Shown here: piece by piece, positions 1 to 7,078 of the stretch
How the letters are laid out: every line of letters begins with the position of its first letter
Position numbering within the stretch: position 1 is the first letter of the stretch
NCBI GenBank assembly: GCA_913778085.1
Contig: CAJYXJ010000007.1
Span: 1-48,530, forward strand
Origin: an uncultured Chryseobacterium sp.
GTDB lineage: Bacteria > Bacteroidota > Bacteroidia > Flavobacteriales > Weeksellaceae
Direction: 5' to 3'
Length of the DNA stretch: 48,530 bases
Position numbers and translations under genes: made by a program
Notes under the pieces: model-generated
The model's input: the letters and a program-made list of their open reading frames with translations, nothing else
What the model was told of the DNA's origin: nothing
Database searches by the model: none

Positions 1-41
1 AGTTTAATCAAAGAAGAACAGACAAAACCTTAACCCCAATT

Positions 42-95
42 CCACTCCTCCGGAGGGGTGGCGAAAATTCTGAAAGAATTTTTGACGGGGTGGTT
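42..95. repeat. Intergenic two-hairpin repeat element
   Basis: Positions 42-51 (CCACTCCTCC) and 52-61 (GGAGGGGTGG) pair back to back with one G-T wobble. A second hairpin follows, AAAATTCT at 64-71 and AGAATTTT at 75-82 with a 3-nt loop, and then a second copy of GGGGTGG near 87-93. No gene covers it. From memory, very similar units are scattered between genes in Chryseobacterium and relatives; that needs a genome search. Confidence 0.6.
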
Positions 96-103
96 TTTTA
101 AGC

Positions 104-201
104 GTGAATGGTGAATTCTGCTATTCAAGTGAATGGTCAATTTTAAAACTGAACTAAATTGACAAGCGCAGTGAATTGACCCAAAGGAATTCACCATTGA
201 C
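104..201. repeat. Intergenic repeat with inverted ends (copy A)
   Basis: The ends are inverted copies: GTGAATGGTGAATTC at 104-118 and GAATTCACCATTGAC at 187-201, matching at 14 of 15 positions. Inside are GTGAATGGTCAATT at 129-142 and AATTGAC at 157-163 and 174-180, giving nested arms. A degenerate relative lies at 2840-2930. It looks like a small non-coding dispersed element. Confidence 0.6.
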
Positions 202-303
202 AAAAAGTAAATGACAATTTTTTAAGTAAATAACGGTTAAGCCTTTCATTTATTGATCATCGGTTCAGTTCTTCATCGGAGACCGAAATTTTAAAATTTA
301 TTA

Positions 304-331
304 ATCCTGTAGCGATACAGGATTTTTTTTT
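304..331 (+). terminator. Rho-independent terminator with no visible gene before it
   Basis: ATCCTGTA (304-311) pairs perfectly with TACAGGAT (316-323) around a GCGA loop and is followed by a run of nine T. No plus-strand gene lies between position 1 and here, so the transcript it ends either enters from outside the window or is a short non-coding RNA. Confidence 0.75.
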
Positions 332-395
332 GAATTAACGGTAACAATATTGTCAGAATTTAACCGTTAATCAAAAATATTATCTAATAAATAAT

Positions 396-403
396 TATAT
401 TTG
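396..403 (+). promoter_or_regulatory. Bacteroidota -7 box for the gene at 430
   Basis: TATATTTG matches the TAnnTTTG consensus and ends 26 nt before the start codon. No TTG element sits at the expected distance upstream, so only half of the promoter is supported. Confidence 0.5.
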
Positions 404-429
404 GAAAACGAAAATATCAATTATAAAAA

Positions 430-1242
430 ATGAGAAGAAACATTACTATCTTATTTGCTTTATTATCCATGACTTTTGCTTTCGGACAGGGAAAATACGG
501 TAAATATCTTAGCTCCAAAAAGCTGGCCATGACTTACAAAAGCGTGAAAGATGGCGATAAAGACGACTTTTACCAACAATATTACTGGCTTGTAAAAGCA
601 GAACAGCTGAAAACGTATCCCCATCTGAAAGATATAAAGCCGAAAGTTTTATATGAATTCGTAAAAAAAGTGAATCCTCAGAATCCTACGAAAAAGCTGG
701 ATGCCAGAGGAAAAGAACTCAGAGAAACCGCAGAACTGTCTTTAAACCAGTATTTCAAAAACAAAAACCTGGACAACAATTCGGTTTTGATGTATAATCT
801 TGAAACATATGTTGATCCTTCAAAAGGACAGTACTATACAAAAGTTGATGCTGAAAAGATCAAGGAACTGGTACCTAAAGAGCTGTATGCTTTCAATTCC
901 AACAACAGGAATACCGGCGAGGACAAAACCTATTATCTTTGGATCAATAAAGAAAAAGACGATTTCAATATCGTAGATATTATCCCGGATGAGAAAGAAA
1001 ACAAAGCGTTCTATGCCAGAGTAAAGCAGTATCTTCCGAGTTATAAATTCTCAAAATACGTTCCGTCCGTTAAAAAAGGAACGAAAACGGATAGAACCGA
1101 TGCGGATTACTACTATATCATGCCGTTTGAACAGAACACGGATAATATTGAATACAAAACCAAGGATTTCAAAACCTTCGAATTAAGCCAGTACAGAAAA
1201 GCCGGCGACGAATGGAAAGGGGTCGAAAAACCAAGAAAATAA
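430..1242 (+). CDS. Secreted protein of unknown function
   Basis: This 270-residue protein begins with a clear signal peptide (MRRNITILFALLSMTFAFG, cleavage probably near the Gln after FG), so it should be exported to the periplasm or beyond. The mature part is highly charged, rich in Lys, Asp and Tyr, with no membrane span, no lipobox and no catalytic motif that I recognise. It lacks the conserved C-terminal sorting domain expected of a type IX secretion cargo. It stands alone: a -7 box lies 26 nt upstream and a strong terminator follows at once, so it is probably transcribed by itself. I do not recognise a family. The gene call is safe because of the signal peptide, promoter and terminator; the function is unknown. 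Confidence 0.85.
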   Translation: MRRNITILFALLSMTFAFGQGKYGKYLSSKKLAMTYKSVKDGDKDDFYQQYYWLVKAEQLKTYPHLKDIKPKVLYEFVKKVNPQNPTKKLDARGKELRETAELSLNQYFKNKNLDNNSVLMYNLETYVDPSKGQYYTKVDAEKIKELVPKELYAFNSNNRNTGEDKTYYLWINKEKDDFNIVDIIPDEKENKAFYARVKQYLPSYKFSKYVPSVKKGTKTDRTDADYYYIMPFEQNTDNIEYKTKDFKTFELSQYRKAGDEWKGVEKPRK

Positions 1243-1251
1243 AAAACCAGG

Positions 1252-1278
1252 GTCCTGCGAAGTTCGCAGGACTTTTTT
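1252..1278 (+). terminator. Rho-independent terminator of the gene at 430
   Basis: GTCCTGCG (1252-1259) pairs with CGCAGGAC (1265-1272) around AAGTT and is followed by six T. It starts 10 nt after the stop codon. Confidence 0.85.
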
Positions 1279-1403
1279 ATTGGACATGAATGAATGATAC
1301 TGTATTTTACTGACCTTATCCTGAATTATATCATGATGAACTGTTTAAGGAACGAATATTGCTCTTACAAAAACACTCTATTATTTTTTCGAACCAAATA
1401 AAT

Positions 1404-1421
1404 CCGGAAAACTGTTTCCGG
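1404..1421 (+). promoter_or_regulatory. Perfect inverted repeat just before the MFS exporter
   Basis: CCGGAAA (1404-1410) and TTTCCGG (1415-1421) flank a 4-nt spacer, ending 9 nt before the ATG at 1431. It could be an 18-bp operator for a dimeric repressor or an RNA hairpin near the ribosome-binding region. No regulator gene lies next to it. Confidence 0.4.
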
Positions 1422-1430
1422 TATGTATCT

Positions 1431-2837
1431 ATGTCAGAAGAACTATCGCAGCCGACCGTTTCGATCAAAAAAATCCTTCCGTTAATTCTTGCAACGGCTA
1501 TTTTTATGCAGATGCTGGATTCCACCATTCTCAATACTTCGTTGCCCTCCATTGCAAAAGACCTGGGAGAATCCCCGCTGAATATGCAGAACGCCATTAT
1601 CAGTTATGTTCTAACCCTCGCAGTTTTCATGCCGGCAAGCGGGTTTCTGGCGGACCGGTTCGGAACAAAAAAGATTTTTATATTCTCGCTTGTTCTTTTC
1701 AGTTTGGGCTCACTCTTCTGCGCCCTGTCACAGAACCTTACCCATCTGGTAATTTCACGTGTAATTCAGGGGGTTGGAGGAAGTCTGATGACGCCGGTCG
1801 GAAAGCTGGCCCTGATCAAAACTTTTGATAAAAATGAACTGCTAAAAGCCATGAATTTTGCCATTATCCCGGCACTGATCGGTCCGGTACTTGGCCCGTT
1901 GGTAGGTGGTTATATGGTTGACTATCTTTCCTGGCACTGGATTTTTTTAATCAATATCCCGATCGGGATTCTGGGAATTACGTTAGGACTTAAATTTATG
2001 CCCGATTATAAATCTAAAGATGTAGATTTTGATCTGAAAGGGTTTCTGATATTTGCAGCTGCCTCGCTCCTTCTTTCGATTGCGCTGGAGCTTTTCGGTA
2101 ATATGCAGAACATCACGCCTGTTCTTGTTATTTTTATTCTGGGATTCCTTTGTATGTATTATTATTACAGGCATGCCAAAAAAGATGAAAGTCCTATTTT
2201 CCCTCTGAATTTATTTCAGGTCAGAACCTTTAGGGTGGGGATCGTGGGAAACCTGGCAACAAGACTGGGGATCAGTTCTGTTCCGCTTTTGCTTCCTTTG
2301 ATGATCCAGATTGCGTACAAACAATCGGCAGTCACTTCCGGATGGATCATTGCCCCGATGGCACTGACAGCAATTTTCGGCAAATCCTATGTTATTAAAA
2401 TATTAGATAAATTCGGATACCGGCAGACGTTAATGACCAATACTTTTATTATCGGGACTTTAATCTGTCTTCTGGCCATTCCGGACATCAACACCTCATT
2501 GTACTGGTTTGTTCCGATTATTGCCATTCTCGGGTTTTTCAACTCCATCCAGTTTACTTCCATGAATACCATTTCGATTGCCGATCTTAGAAATTTCCAG
2601 ACCAGCAGCGGAAATTCCCTTTTATCCGTCAATCAGCAGCTGGCCGTTGGGTTCGGGATCGCTTTCGGCCTTATTGTTTTAAAGATCTTCGAAAATACCG
2701 ATCTTATCCACGGCGAGATCCATAACGCCTTCCGCTGGACTTTTCTTACCGTAGGTATTTTAACTATTATTTCAGGGTTTGTTTTCCGCAGGCTACACCT
2801 TTCGGATGGCAAGAATATGCAGTCGAAAGAGGATTAA
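1431..2837 (+). CDS. MdtD-like MFS multidrug exporter (DHA2 family)
   Basis: This inner-membrane protein of 468 residues should export drugs or metabolites by proton antiport. The first membrane span carries the DHA2 signature LDSTILNTSLP. The loop between spans 2 and 3 reads GFLADRFGTKK, the MFS motif A, and span 5 holds the antiporter-type motif GPVLGPLVGG. The opening third closely resembles E. coli MdtD as I remember it. The reading frame stays open upstream to a TTG at 1359, but the ATG at 1431 (MSEELSQ) gives the normal N-terminus and is preferred. A perfect inverted repeat lies 9 nt upstream and may control it. The gene stands alone with no adaptor or regulator beside it. The substrate cannot be told from the sequence. 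Confidence 0.93.
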   Translation: MSEELSQPTVSIKKILPLILATAIFMQMLDSTILNTSLPSIAKDLGESPLNMQNAIISYVLTLAVFMPASGFLADRFGTKKIFIFSLVLFSLGSLFCALSQNLTHLVISRVIQGVGGSLMTPVGKLALIKTFDKNELLKAMNFAIIPALIGPVLGPLVGGYMVDYLSWHWIFLINIPIGILGITLGLKFMPDYKSKDVDFDLKGFLIFAAASLLLSIALELFGNMQNITPVLVIFILGFLCMYYYYRHAKKDESPIFPLNLFQVRTFRVGIVGNLATRLGISSVPLLLPLMIQIAYKQSAVTSGWIIAPMALTAIFGKSYVIKILDKFGYRQTLMTNTFIIGTLICLLAIPDINTSLYWFVPIIAILGFFNSIQFTSMNTISIADLRNFQTSSGNSLLSVNQQLAVGFGIAFGLIVLKIFENTDLIHGEIHNAFRWTFLTVGILTIISGFVFRRLHLSDGKNMQSKED

Positions 2838-2839
2838 AA

Positions 2840-2930
2840 GTGAATGGTGGATATGTGAATGGTGAATTTTTGACCAAACGAAATTTACAAAAGCAGCGAA
2901 TTGATCATTACAATGGTGAATTTATAACTG
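2840..2930. repeat. Intergenic repeat (copy B of the 104-201 element)
   Basis: GTGAATGGTGAATT at 2855-2868, the AGCAGCGAATTGAT block from 2891 and AATGGTGAATTT near 2912 match parts of the element at 104-201 in the same order. The copies have diverged. It begins immediately after the MFS stop codon. Confidence 0.5.
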
Positions 2931-2944
2931 CAAACGGGCGTATT

Positions 2945-2978
2945 AAACCTTATAGGTTTTTGAAAACCTATGAGGTTT
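2945..2978. repeat. Long near-perfect hairpin repeat
   Basis: AAACCTTATAGGTTTT (2945-2960) pairs with AAAACCTATGAGGTTT (2963-2978) over 16 positions with one G-T wobble and a 2-nt loop. There is no T-run and no gene ends here, so it is not a typical terminator. From memory, hairpins of this sequence recur between genes in Flavobacteriia. Confidence 0.65.
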
Positions 2979-3168
2979 GAAACTTATTATCACAGATCAA
3001 TGGAACCTTACCGCATATGCTATAATTTTGCTCACAGGATAAGGAAATAGTAACCGGATAGAACTTTTTACAGGTAAACAGATCAGTCCGATTATTCTTT
3101 TTCCTATTTTTATCATTGGGCTTTAAACAGAGACAACTCAGAAAAAACTAAAATTAAAACCACAGCAT

Positions 3169-4071
3169 ATGTCAAATATCGGACTTATCATTGAAGAGAA
3201 ATCAGCAGATATTGGAAACTTTCTGGTGGGAAGGTTGTTGCCCTTCCGTGAAAAAAGAGCGGTTGGCCCTTTTGTTTTTATCGATCACATGGGTCCGGCA
3301 GATTTAAAGGATTACCAGAACCTCGATGTTCCGCCACATCCGCATATCGGGCTTTCTACCCTTACTTACCTTCTGGAAGGATCTATTTTCCACCGCGATA
3401 GCCTTGGAAGTACATTGGAGATCCAGCCGGGCGCAGTAAACTGGATGACCGCCGGAAAAGGAGTAGTCCATTCCGAAAGGACCCCGGAGTACCTGAGACA
3501 TTCGGATAAAAGGCTTCACGGTTTTCAGATCTGGGTGGGCCTTCCGAAGCATCTGGAGCAGTCGGAACCCAGCTTTCACCATACGGAAGCGGCGGATATC
3601 CCGGTTTGGGAAGAAGACGGGATCCGGTATAACCTGATTGCCGGAGAAGCCTTCGGAAGAAAATCACCGGTTCCGGTACACAGCAAACTGTTTTTTATTG
3701 AGATTAAAACCAAAGAGGCCCAAAAGATCAGCATCGGAAAAGATCTTTATGGGGAAGCCGCTATGTATGTCCTAGACGGAACCGTGACCACCGACGGCAA
3801 TTCTTACGGCTCCAAACAGCTTCTGATTGCCAAAAACACCCAGCTTTGCGAATTTGAAATGAGCGAAAACGGAACGGTATACCTGTTTGGCGGCGAGCCA
3901 TTCGACGAAGAACGTTTTATCTTCTGGAATTTTGTGAATTCTGATAAAGAACTGATTGAACGCGCTAAAGTAAACTGGAGCGATCAGAACCTCGAAGCCT
4001 TCCCGCTGGTTCCGGATGACGATCAGGATTACGTACCACTTCCGAAAGCCATTTTAAATAGAAAACCATAA
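3169..4071 (+). CDS. Pirin family protein (bicupin)
   Basis: This 300-residue cytoplasmic protein is full length for the pirin family. The N-terminal cupin keeps the whole metal site: His57 and His59 in PPHPHIG, then His101 and Glu103 in VVHSE, the same numbering as I recall for human pirin. A second, degenerate cupin fills the C-terminal half. Some bacterial pirins show quercetinase activity or act as redox-sensing regulators; the role here is unproven. It opens a compact operon: an FMN reductase follows after 9 nt, then OsmC and a small acetyltransferase. That company points to handling of quinones, electrophiles or peroxides. The first ATG of the frame is used. Confidence 0.93.
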   Translation: MSNIGLIIEEKSADIGNFLVGRLLPFREKRAVGPFVFIDHMGPADLKDYQNLDVPPHPHIGLSTLTYLLEGSIFHRDSLGSTLEIQPGAVNWMTAGKGVVHSERTPEYLRHSDKRLHGFQIWVGLPKHLEQSEPSFHHTEAADIPVWEEDGIRYNLIAGEAFGRKSPVPVHSKLFFIEIKTKEAQKISIGKDLYGEAAMYVLDGTVTTDGNSYGSKQLLIAKNTQLCEFEMSENGTVYLFGGEPFDEERFIFWNFVNSDKELIERAKVNWSDQNLEAFPLVPDDDQDYVPLPKAILNRKP

Positions 4072-4080
4072 ACAGGCATT

Positions 4081-4614
4081 ATGAAAGTATTAGCATTTGC
4101 AGGAAGTACTTCTTCCACTTCCATCAATAAAGAACTTGTCAAATTTGTCCTGAAAGATTTTCAGGATGATGAAATCAATTTAATTGATTTAAATGATTTT
4201 GACATGCCCATGTTTTCCGTTGACCGTGAAAAGAAAGGTTTTCCGGATGAGGCCCACCGCTTTTTAAAAGTAATTGAAGACTGCGATGTGATCATCTGCT
4301 CACTGGCCGAACACAACCGGTCTTACAGTGCCGCTTTTAAAAATGTTTTCGACTGGGCTTCCAGAATCAACGTTAAGGTATTTCAGAACAAGCCAATGTT
4401 GCTGATGTCTACTTCTCCCGGCGGATATGGTGGTGGCAACGTCATGAATACAGCCAAAACCTTTTTTCCGAATTTCGGAGCTGAGGTGAAAGATACCTTT
4501 TCCCTCCCTAAATTTTATGAAAATTTTGACCTTGAAAGCGGTATTATCGAACCCGGGATGCTGAAAGAGCTCAAAGACAAAATCGAAAATTTTAAACATC
4601 AGATCAAAAACTGA
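4081..4614 (+). CDS. NAD(P)H-dependent FMN reductase family protein
   Basis: This 177-residue protein has the flavodoxin-like fold of the NADPH-dependent FMN reductase / azoreductase family. The N-terminus MKVLAFAGSTSSTSINKELV is the phosphate-binding first strand and loop. The motif LAEHNRSYSAAFKNVFDWASR corresponds to the family's conserved (P)EYN...LKN.(I/F)DW segment, with His in place of the usual Tyr. STSPGGYGGGN is the second flavin-contacting loop. It probably reduces quinones, azo compounds or free flavin in the cytoplasm with NAD(P)H. It starts 9 nt after the pirin stop codon and belongs to the same operon. The exact electron acceptor cannot be read from the sequence. Confidence 0.9.
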   Translation: MKVLAFAGSTSSTSINKELVKFVLKDFQDDEINLIDLNDFDMPMFSVDREKKGFPDEAHRFLKVIEDCDVIICSLAEHNRSYSAAFKNVFDWASRINVKVFQNKPMLLMSTSPGGYGGGNVMNTAKTFFPNFGAEVKDTFSLPKFYENFDLESGIIEPGMLKELKDKIENFKHQIKN

Positions 4615-4655
4615 CCGTTACAGTTTTCAGAACAATAATTATAAATACAGGAACT

Positions 4656-5054
4656 ATGGCAGTGACCGTAAAAGCAAGTTTAGGCAAAGAAAAATATTAC
4701 ACTGAAGTTATTGCCGGAGAAAATACCCTGATTACCGATGAACCGGTAGATAAAGGCGGCGGCAATAAAGGTTTTAACCCTTTTGAGATTTTAGCAACAT
4801 CACTGGCAAGCTGTACGGCAGCGACCTTACGGATGTACATCGACCGGAAAGAATGGGACGTGGAAAAGATCGACGTGGAAGTAGAACTGGAAAACTTTCC
4901 GCTGACCAAAAGAGCTATTTTTAAAAGAAACATCAGCTTTGAAGGCACGCATCTTGATGAAGAACAGAGGAAAAGACTACATGCGATTGCCGATGCCTGC
5001 CCGATTCATAAAATTTTAACCAACGATATCGAAATATTAACCCAATTTTCATAA
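4656..5054 (+). CDS. OsmC family peroxiredoxin-like protein
   Basis: This 132-residue protein belongs to the OsmC/Ohr group, which reduces organic hydroperoxides through a pair of cysteines. Both are present: Cys53 in SLASCTAATL and Cys115 in ADACPIHK. The GFNPFEILATSLASC segment is the characteristic family helix. It more resembles the YhfA/OsmC branch than Ohr, so peroxidase activity is likely but not certain. It lies 41 nt after the FMN reductase and 1 nt before the acetyltransferase gene, within the pirin operon, which fits an oxidative or electrophile stress role. Confidence 0.92.
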   Translation: MAVTVKASLGKEKYYTEVIAGENTLITDEPVDKGGGNKGFNPFEILATSLASCTAATLRMYIDRKEWDVEKIDVEVELENFPLTKRAIFKRNISFEGTHLDEEQRKRLHAIADACPIHKILTNDIEILTQFS

Positions 5055-5055
5055 T

Positions 5056-5349
5056 ATGATTGAAGTAAAACACACCAACGACGAGAAACGCGGAAGCTTT
5101 GAAGCCTTTATGGACGGAACCCATGCCGGTTTAATGACCTATACCTGGGCCGGAGAAGACCGGTTCATCATCGACCACACAGAAGTGGATGACGCTTATA
5201 ACGGAAAAGGCGTAGGAAAAGAAATGCTGCATGCCGCGGTGGATTTTGCCAGAAAAAACGGTAAATCGATTATTCCGCTCTGCCCTTTTGCCAAGGCTAC
5301 TTTCCAGAAGGAAGAAGAAATCCAGGATGTATTGGTAAATAAGGCTTAA
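5056..5349 (+). CDS. Small GNAT-type N-acetyltransferase (YjdJ-like)
   Basis: At 97 residues this is a minimal GNAT domain of the YjdJ/Acetyltransf_CG type. The acetyl-CoA binding loop is visible as DDAYNGKGVGKEML, followed by a helix and the C-terminal strand SIIPLCPFAKA, which ends in the family's conserved Cys-Pro-Phe. The substrate is unknown for the family. The ATG is 2 nt after the OsmC stop, so translation is probably coupled, and it closes the pirin operon. A terminator follows about 90 nt downstream. Confidence 0.88.
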   Translation: MIEVKHTNDEKRGSFEAFMDGTHAGLMTYTWAGEDRFIIDHTEVDDAYNGKGVGKEMLHAAVDFARKNGKSIIPLCPFAKATFQKEEEIQDVLVNKA

Positions 5350-5440
5350 CCTAAGGCTTAGACAAAGATTAAGACTGAGGTAAAGTTTGAATGTACGAGG
5401 GTTATAGAGATCGACAGCCGCTTTACTTTTACTTTACCTG

Positions 5441-5470
5441 CCTTTCGCTATCGAAAGGTTTTTCTTTTTT
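5441..5470 (+). terminator. Terminator of the pirin operon
   Basis: CCTTTCG (5441-5447) pairs with CGAAAGG (5452-5458) around CTAT and is followed by a T-rich tract to 5470. The tail runs into the TTG promoter element of the next gene. Confidence 0.8.
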
Positions 5471-5497
5471 GGGCAGAGGAGAAAAAAACTATATTTG
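5469..5497 (+). promoter_or_regulatory. Complete Bacteroidota promoter of the symporter gene
   Basis: TTG at 5469-5471, an 18-nt spacer and TATATTTG at 5490-5497 match the -33/-7 consensus. The expected start site is near 5503, giving a leader of about 14 nt before the ATG at 5517. Confidence 0.75.
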
Positions 5498-5516
5498 CTA
5501 AAATTTAAATTAAAGC

Positions 5517-7076
5517 ATGAATCCCGGAACTATTCTCCTGCTGTTTGTTTTCGTCTATTTCATCGGACTGTTGGTCATTTCCTATTTTACGAGCCGAAAT
5601 TCCGATAACCAGTCGTTTTTTATCGGTAACAAAAAAAGCAAATGGTGGCTGGTGGCTTTCGGGATGATCGGGACCAGCCTGAGCGGGGTGACCTTTATTT
5701 CCGTTCCCGGGACCGTAGGTAAAATGACGGGAAGTGAATATATCTACGGGGGCTTCGAGTATTATATGATGGTAATCGGATTTTTCATTGGATATTTCAT
5801 TGTCGCAGCAATTCTTTTACCGCTCTATTACAAGATGAATCTTACCTCGATTTATACCTATCTGGGAAAACGGTTCAATGTGGAAGCGCATAAGATCGGT
5901 TCCATCTTTTTTATTATTTCCAGGGCGATCGGGGCAACGGCCAGGTTGTACCTGGTGGTGAACGTCCTTCAGATCTTTTTACTGGAAGGGCTTGGCGTTC
6001 CGTTCTGGGTAACAGCGATGGTTCTCCTCCTGATGGTTCTTCTGTACACCTTTGAGGGGGGCGTAAAGACCATTGTGATTACCGATACCTTACAGACTTC
6101 TTTCATGATCATCAGTCTGATTGCCTGTATCGTTTATATTTTATCGAATTTAAATTTATCTGTGGGGGAAGCCTACTCGATTTTAGAACAGAAAAATTAT
6201 ACGCATTTTATTAATTTCGATCCGAATTCCAAAACCTTTTTCCTGAAAACGATCATTGGCGGAATTTTTATCACCATTGCCATGACCGGTCTCGACCAGG
6301 AAATGATGCAGAAAAACATCTCGGTAGACAATCTGAAAAATTCCAAGAAGAATATGCTGACTTTCGCAGGAACCCTACTGTTTGTCAACCTGGCATTCCT
6401 GTTTCTGGGAGGCCTGCTTTACCTTTTTGCTTTGCAGCATGGTGCGGAATACGGCCAGATCAACGGGGAAACAGTAACGAACATTTTCGGATTTAAAGAT
6501 GCCGGCGGTGAAATTAAAAACATCATGGGCGACGACCTCTTCCCGGCTTTATCGCTTCAGGGACATTTCCCGATGATCATTTCGGTGATCTTCATTATCG
6601 GACTGATTTCAGCTTTATTCCCTTCCGCGGACGGTGCACTGACGGCGGTTACCAGTTCGTACTGCGTGGATCTTCTGAACCTCAACGAAGACCGCAGCAA
6701 GACCGAAAAGGAGAAAAAACAGCTCCGGATGAAAGTTCATTTAACGTTTACCATTGTTTTCTTTATTTTAATCATGATTTTTAAAACACTGAACGACAAA
6801 TCCATCGTTTACCTTATCATGGAAATCGCCGGTTATACCTACGGACCGCTCCTGGGCCTTTTTGCTTTCGGGATCTTCACAAAATTCCGGATTTCAAAAA
6901 AATATTCTATCCTGGCAGTGACAATTCTGGCTCCGGTGGCCACTTACCTGATCAATTACCTGATCACGGCTTACACCGATTACCGGATCGGCGTGGAGCT
7001 GATTGTCCTGAACGGACTGCTCACCTTTATCGGGCTCTGGACCGTGCGGCAGAAATCGCATCTGAAAATCGTTTAA
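5517..7076 (+). CDS. Sodium:solute symporter (SSS family)
   Basis: This 519-residue integral membrane protein has about 13 hydrophobic spans, as expected of the sodium/solute symporter family with the LeuT fold. The first spans carry GMIGTSLSGVTFISVPG, the unwound ion-binding helix. A central segment reads GLDQEMMQKNIS, and SALFPSADGALTAVTSS is the span-8 region whose Ser/Thr residues bind sodium. It should import an organic solute with Na+; sugars, amino acids, sialic acid or carboxylates are all possible and cannot be separated here. It has its own strong promoter. The unrelated, AT-rich GIY-YIG gene begins only 2 nt after its stop codon. Confidence 0.92.
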   Translation: MNPGTILLLFVFVYFIGLLVISYFTSRNSDNQSFFIGNKKSKWWLVAFGMIGTSLSGVTFISVPGTVGKMTGSEYIYGGFEYYMMVIGFFIGYFIVAAILLPLYYKMNLTSIYTYLGKRFNVEAHKIGSIFFIISRAIGATARLYLVVNVLQIFLLEGLGVPFWVTAMVLLLMVLLYTFEGGVKTIVITDTLQTSFMIISLIACIVYILSNLNLSVGEAYSILEQKNYTHFINFDPNSKTFFLKTIIGGIFITIAMTGLDQEMMQKNISVDNLKNSKKNMLTFAGTLLFVNLAFLFLGGLLYLFALQHGAEYGQINGETVTNIFGFKDAGGEIKNIMGDDLFPALSLQGHFPMIISVIFIIGLISALFPSADGALTAVTSSYCVDLLNLNEDRSKTEKEKKQLRMKVHLTFTIVFFILIMIFKTLNDKSIVYLIMEIAGYTYGPLLGLFAFGIFTKFRISKKYSILAVTILAPVATYLINYLITAYTDYRIGVELIVLNGLLTFIGLWTVRQKSHLKIV

Positions 7077-7078
7077 TT

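Larger units (their letters stand above)
2838..3168. other. Gene-free interval of 331 nt
   Basis: The first 140 nt hold two repeat elements (2840-2930 and 2945-2978). The rest holds one possible -7 box (TAATTTTG at 3023-3030) for the pirin operon, which would imply a leader of about 130 nt. I see no ORF or stable RNA fold in 2980-3168. Confidence 0.6.

Noticed and set aside
1359-1430. TTG-initiated extension of the MFS gene
   Set aside because: The added 24 residues are polar and unlike the family; the ATG at 1431 gives the normal start.
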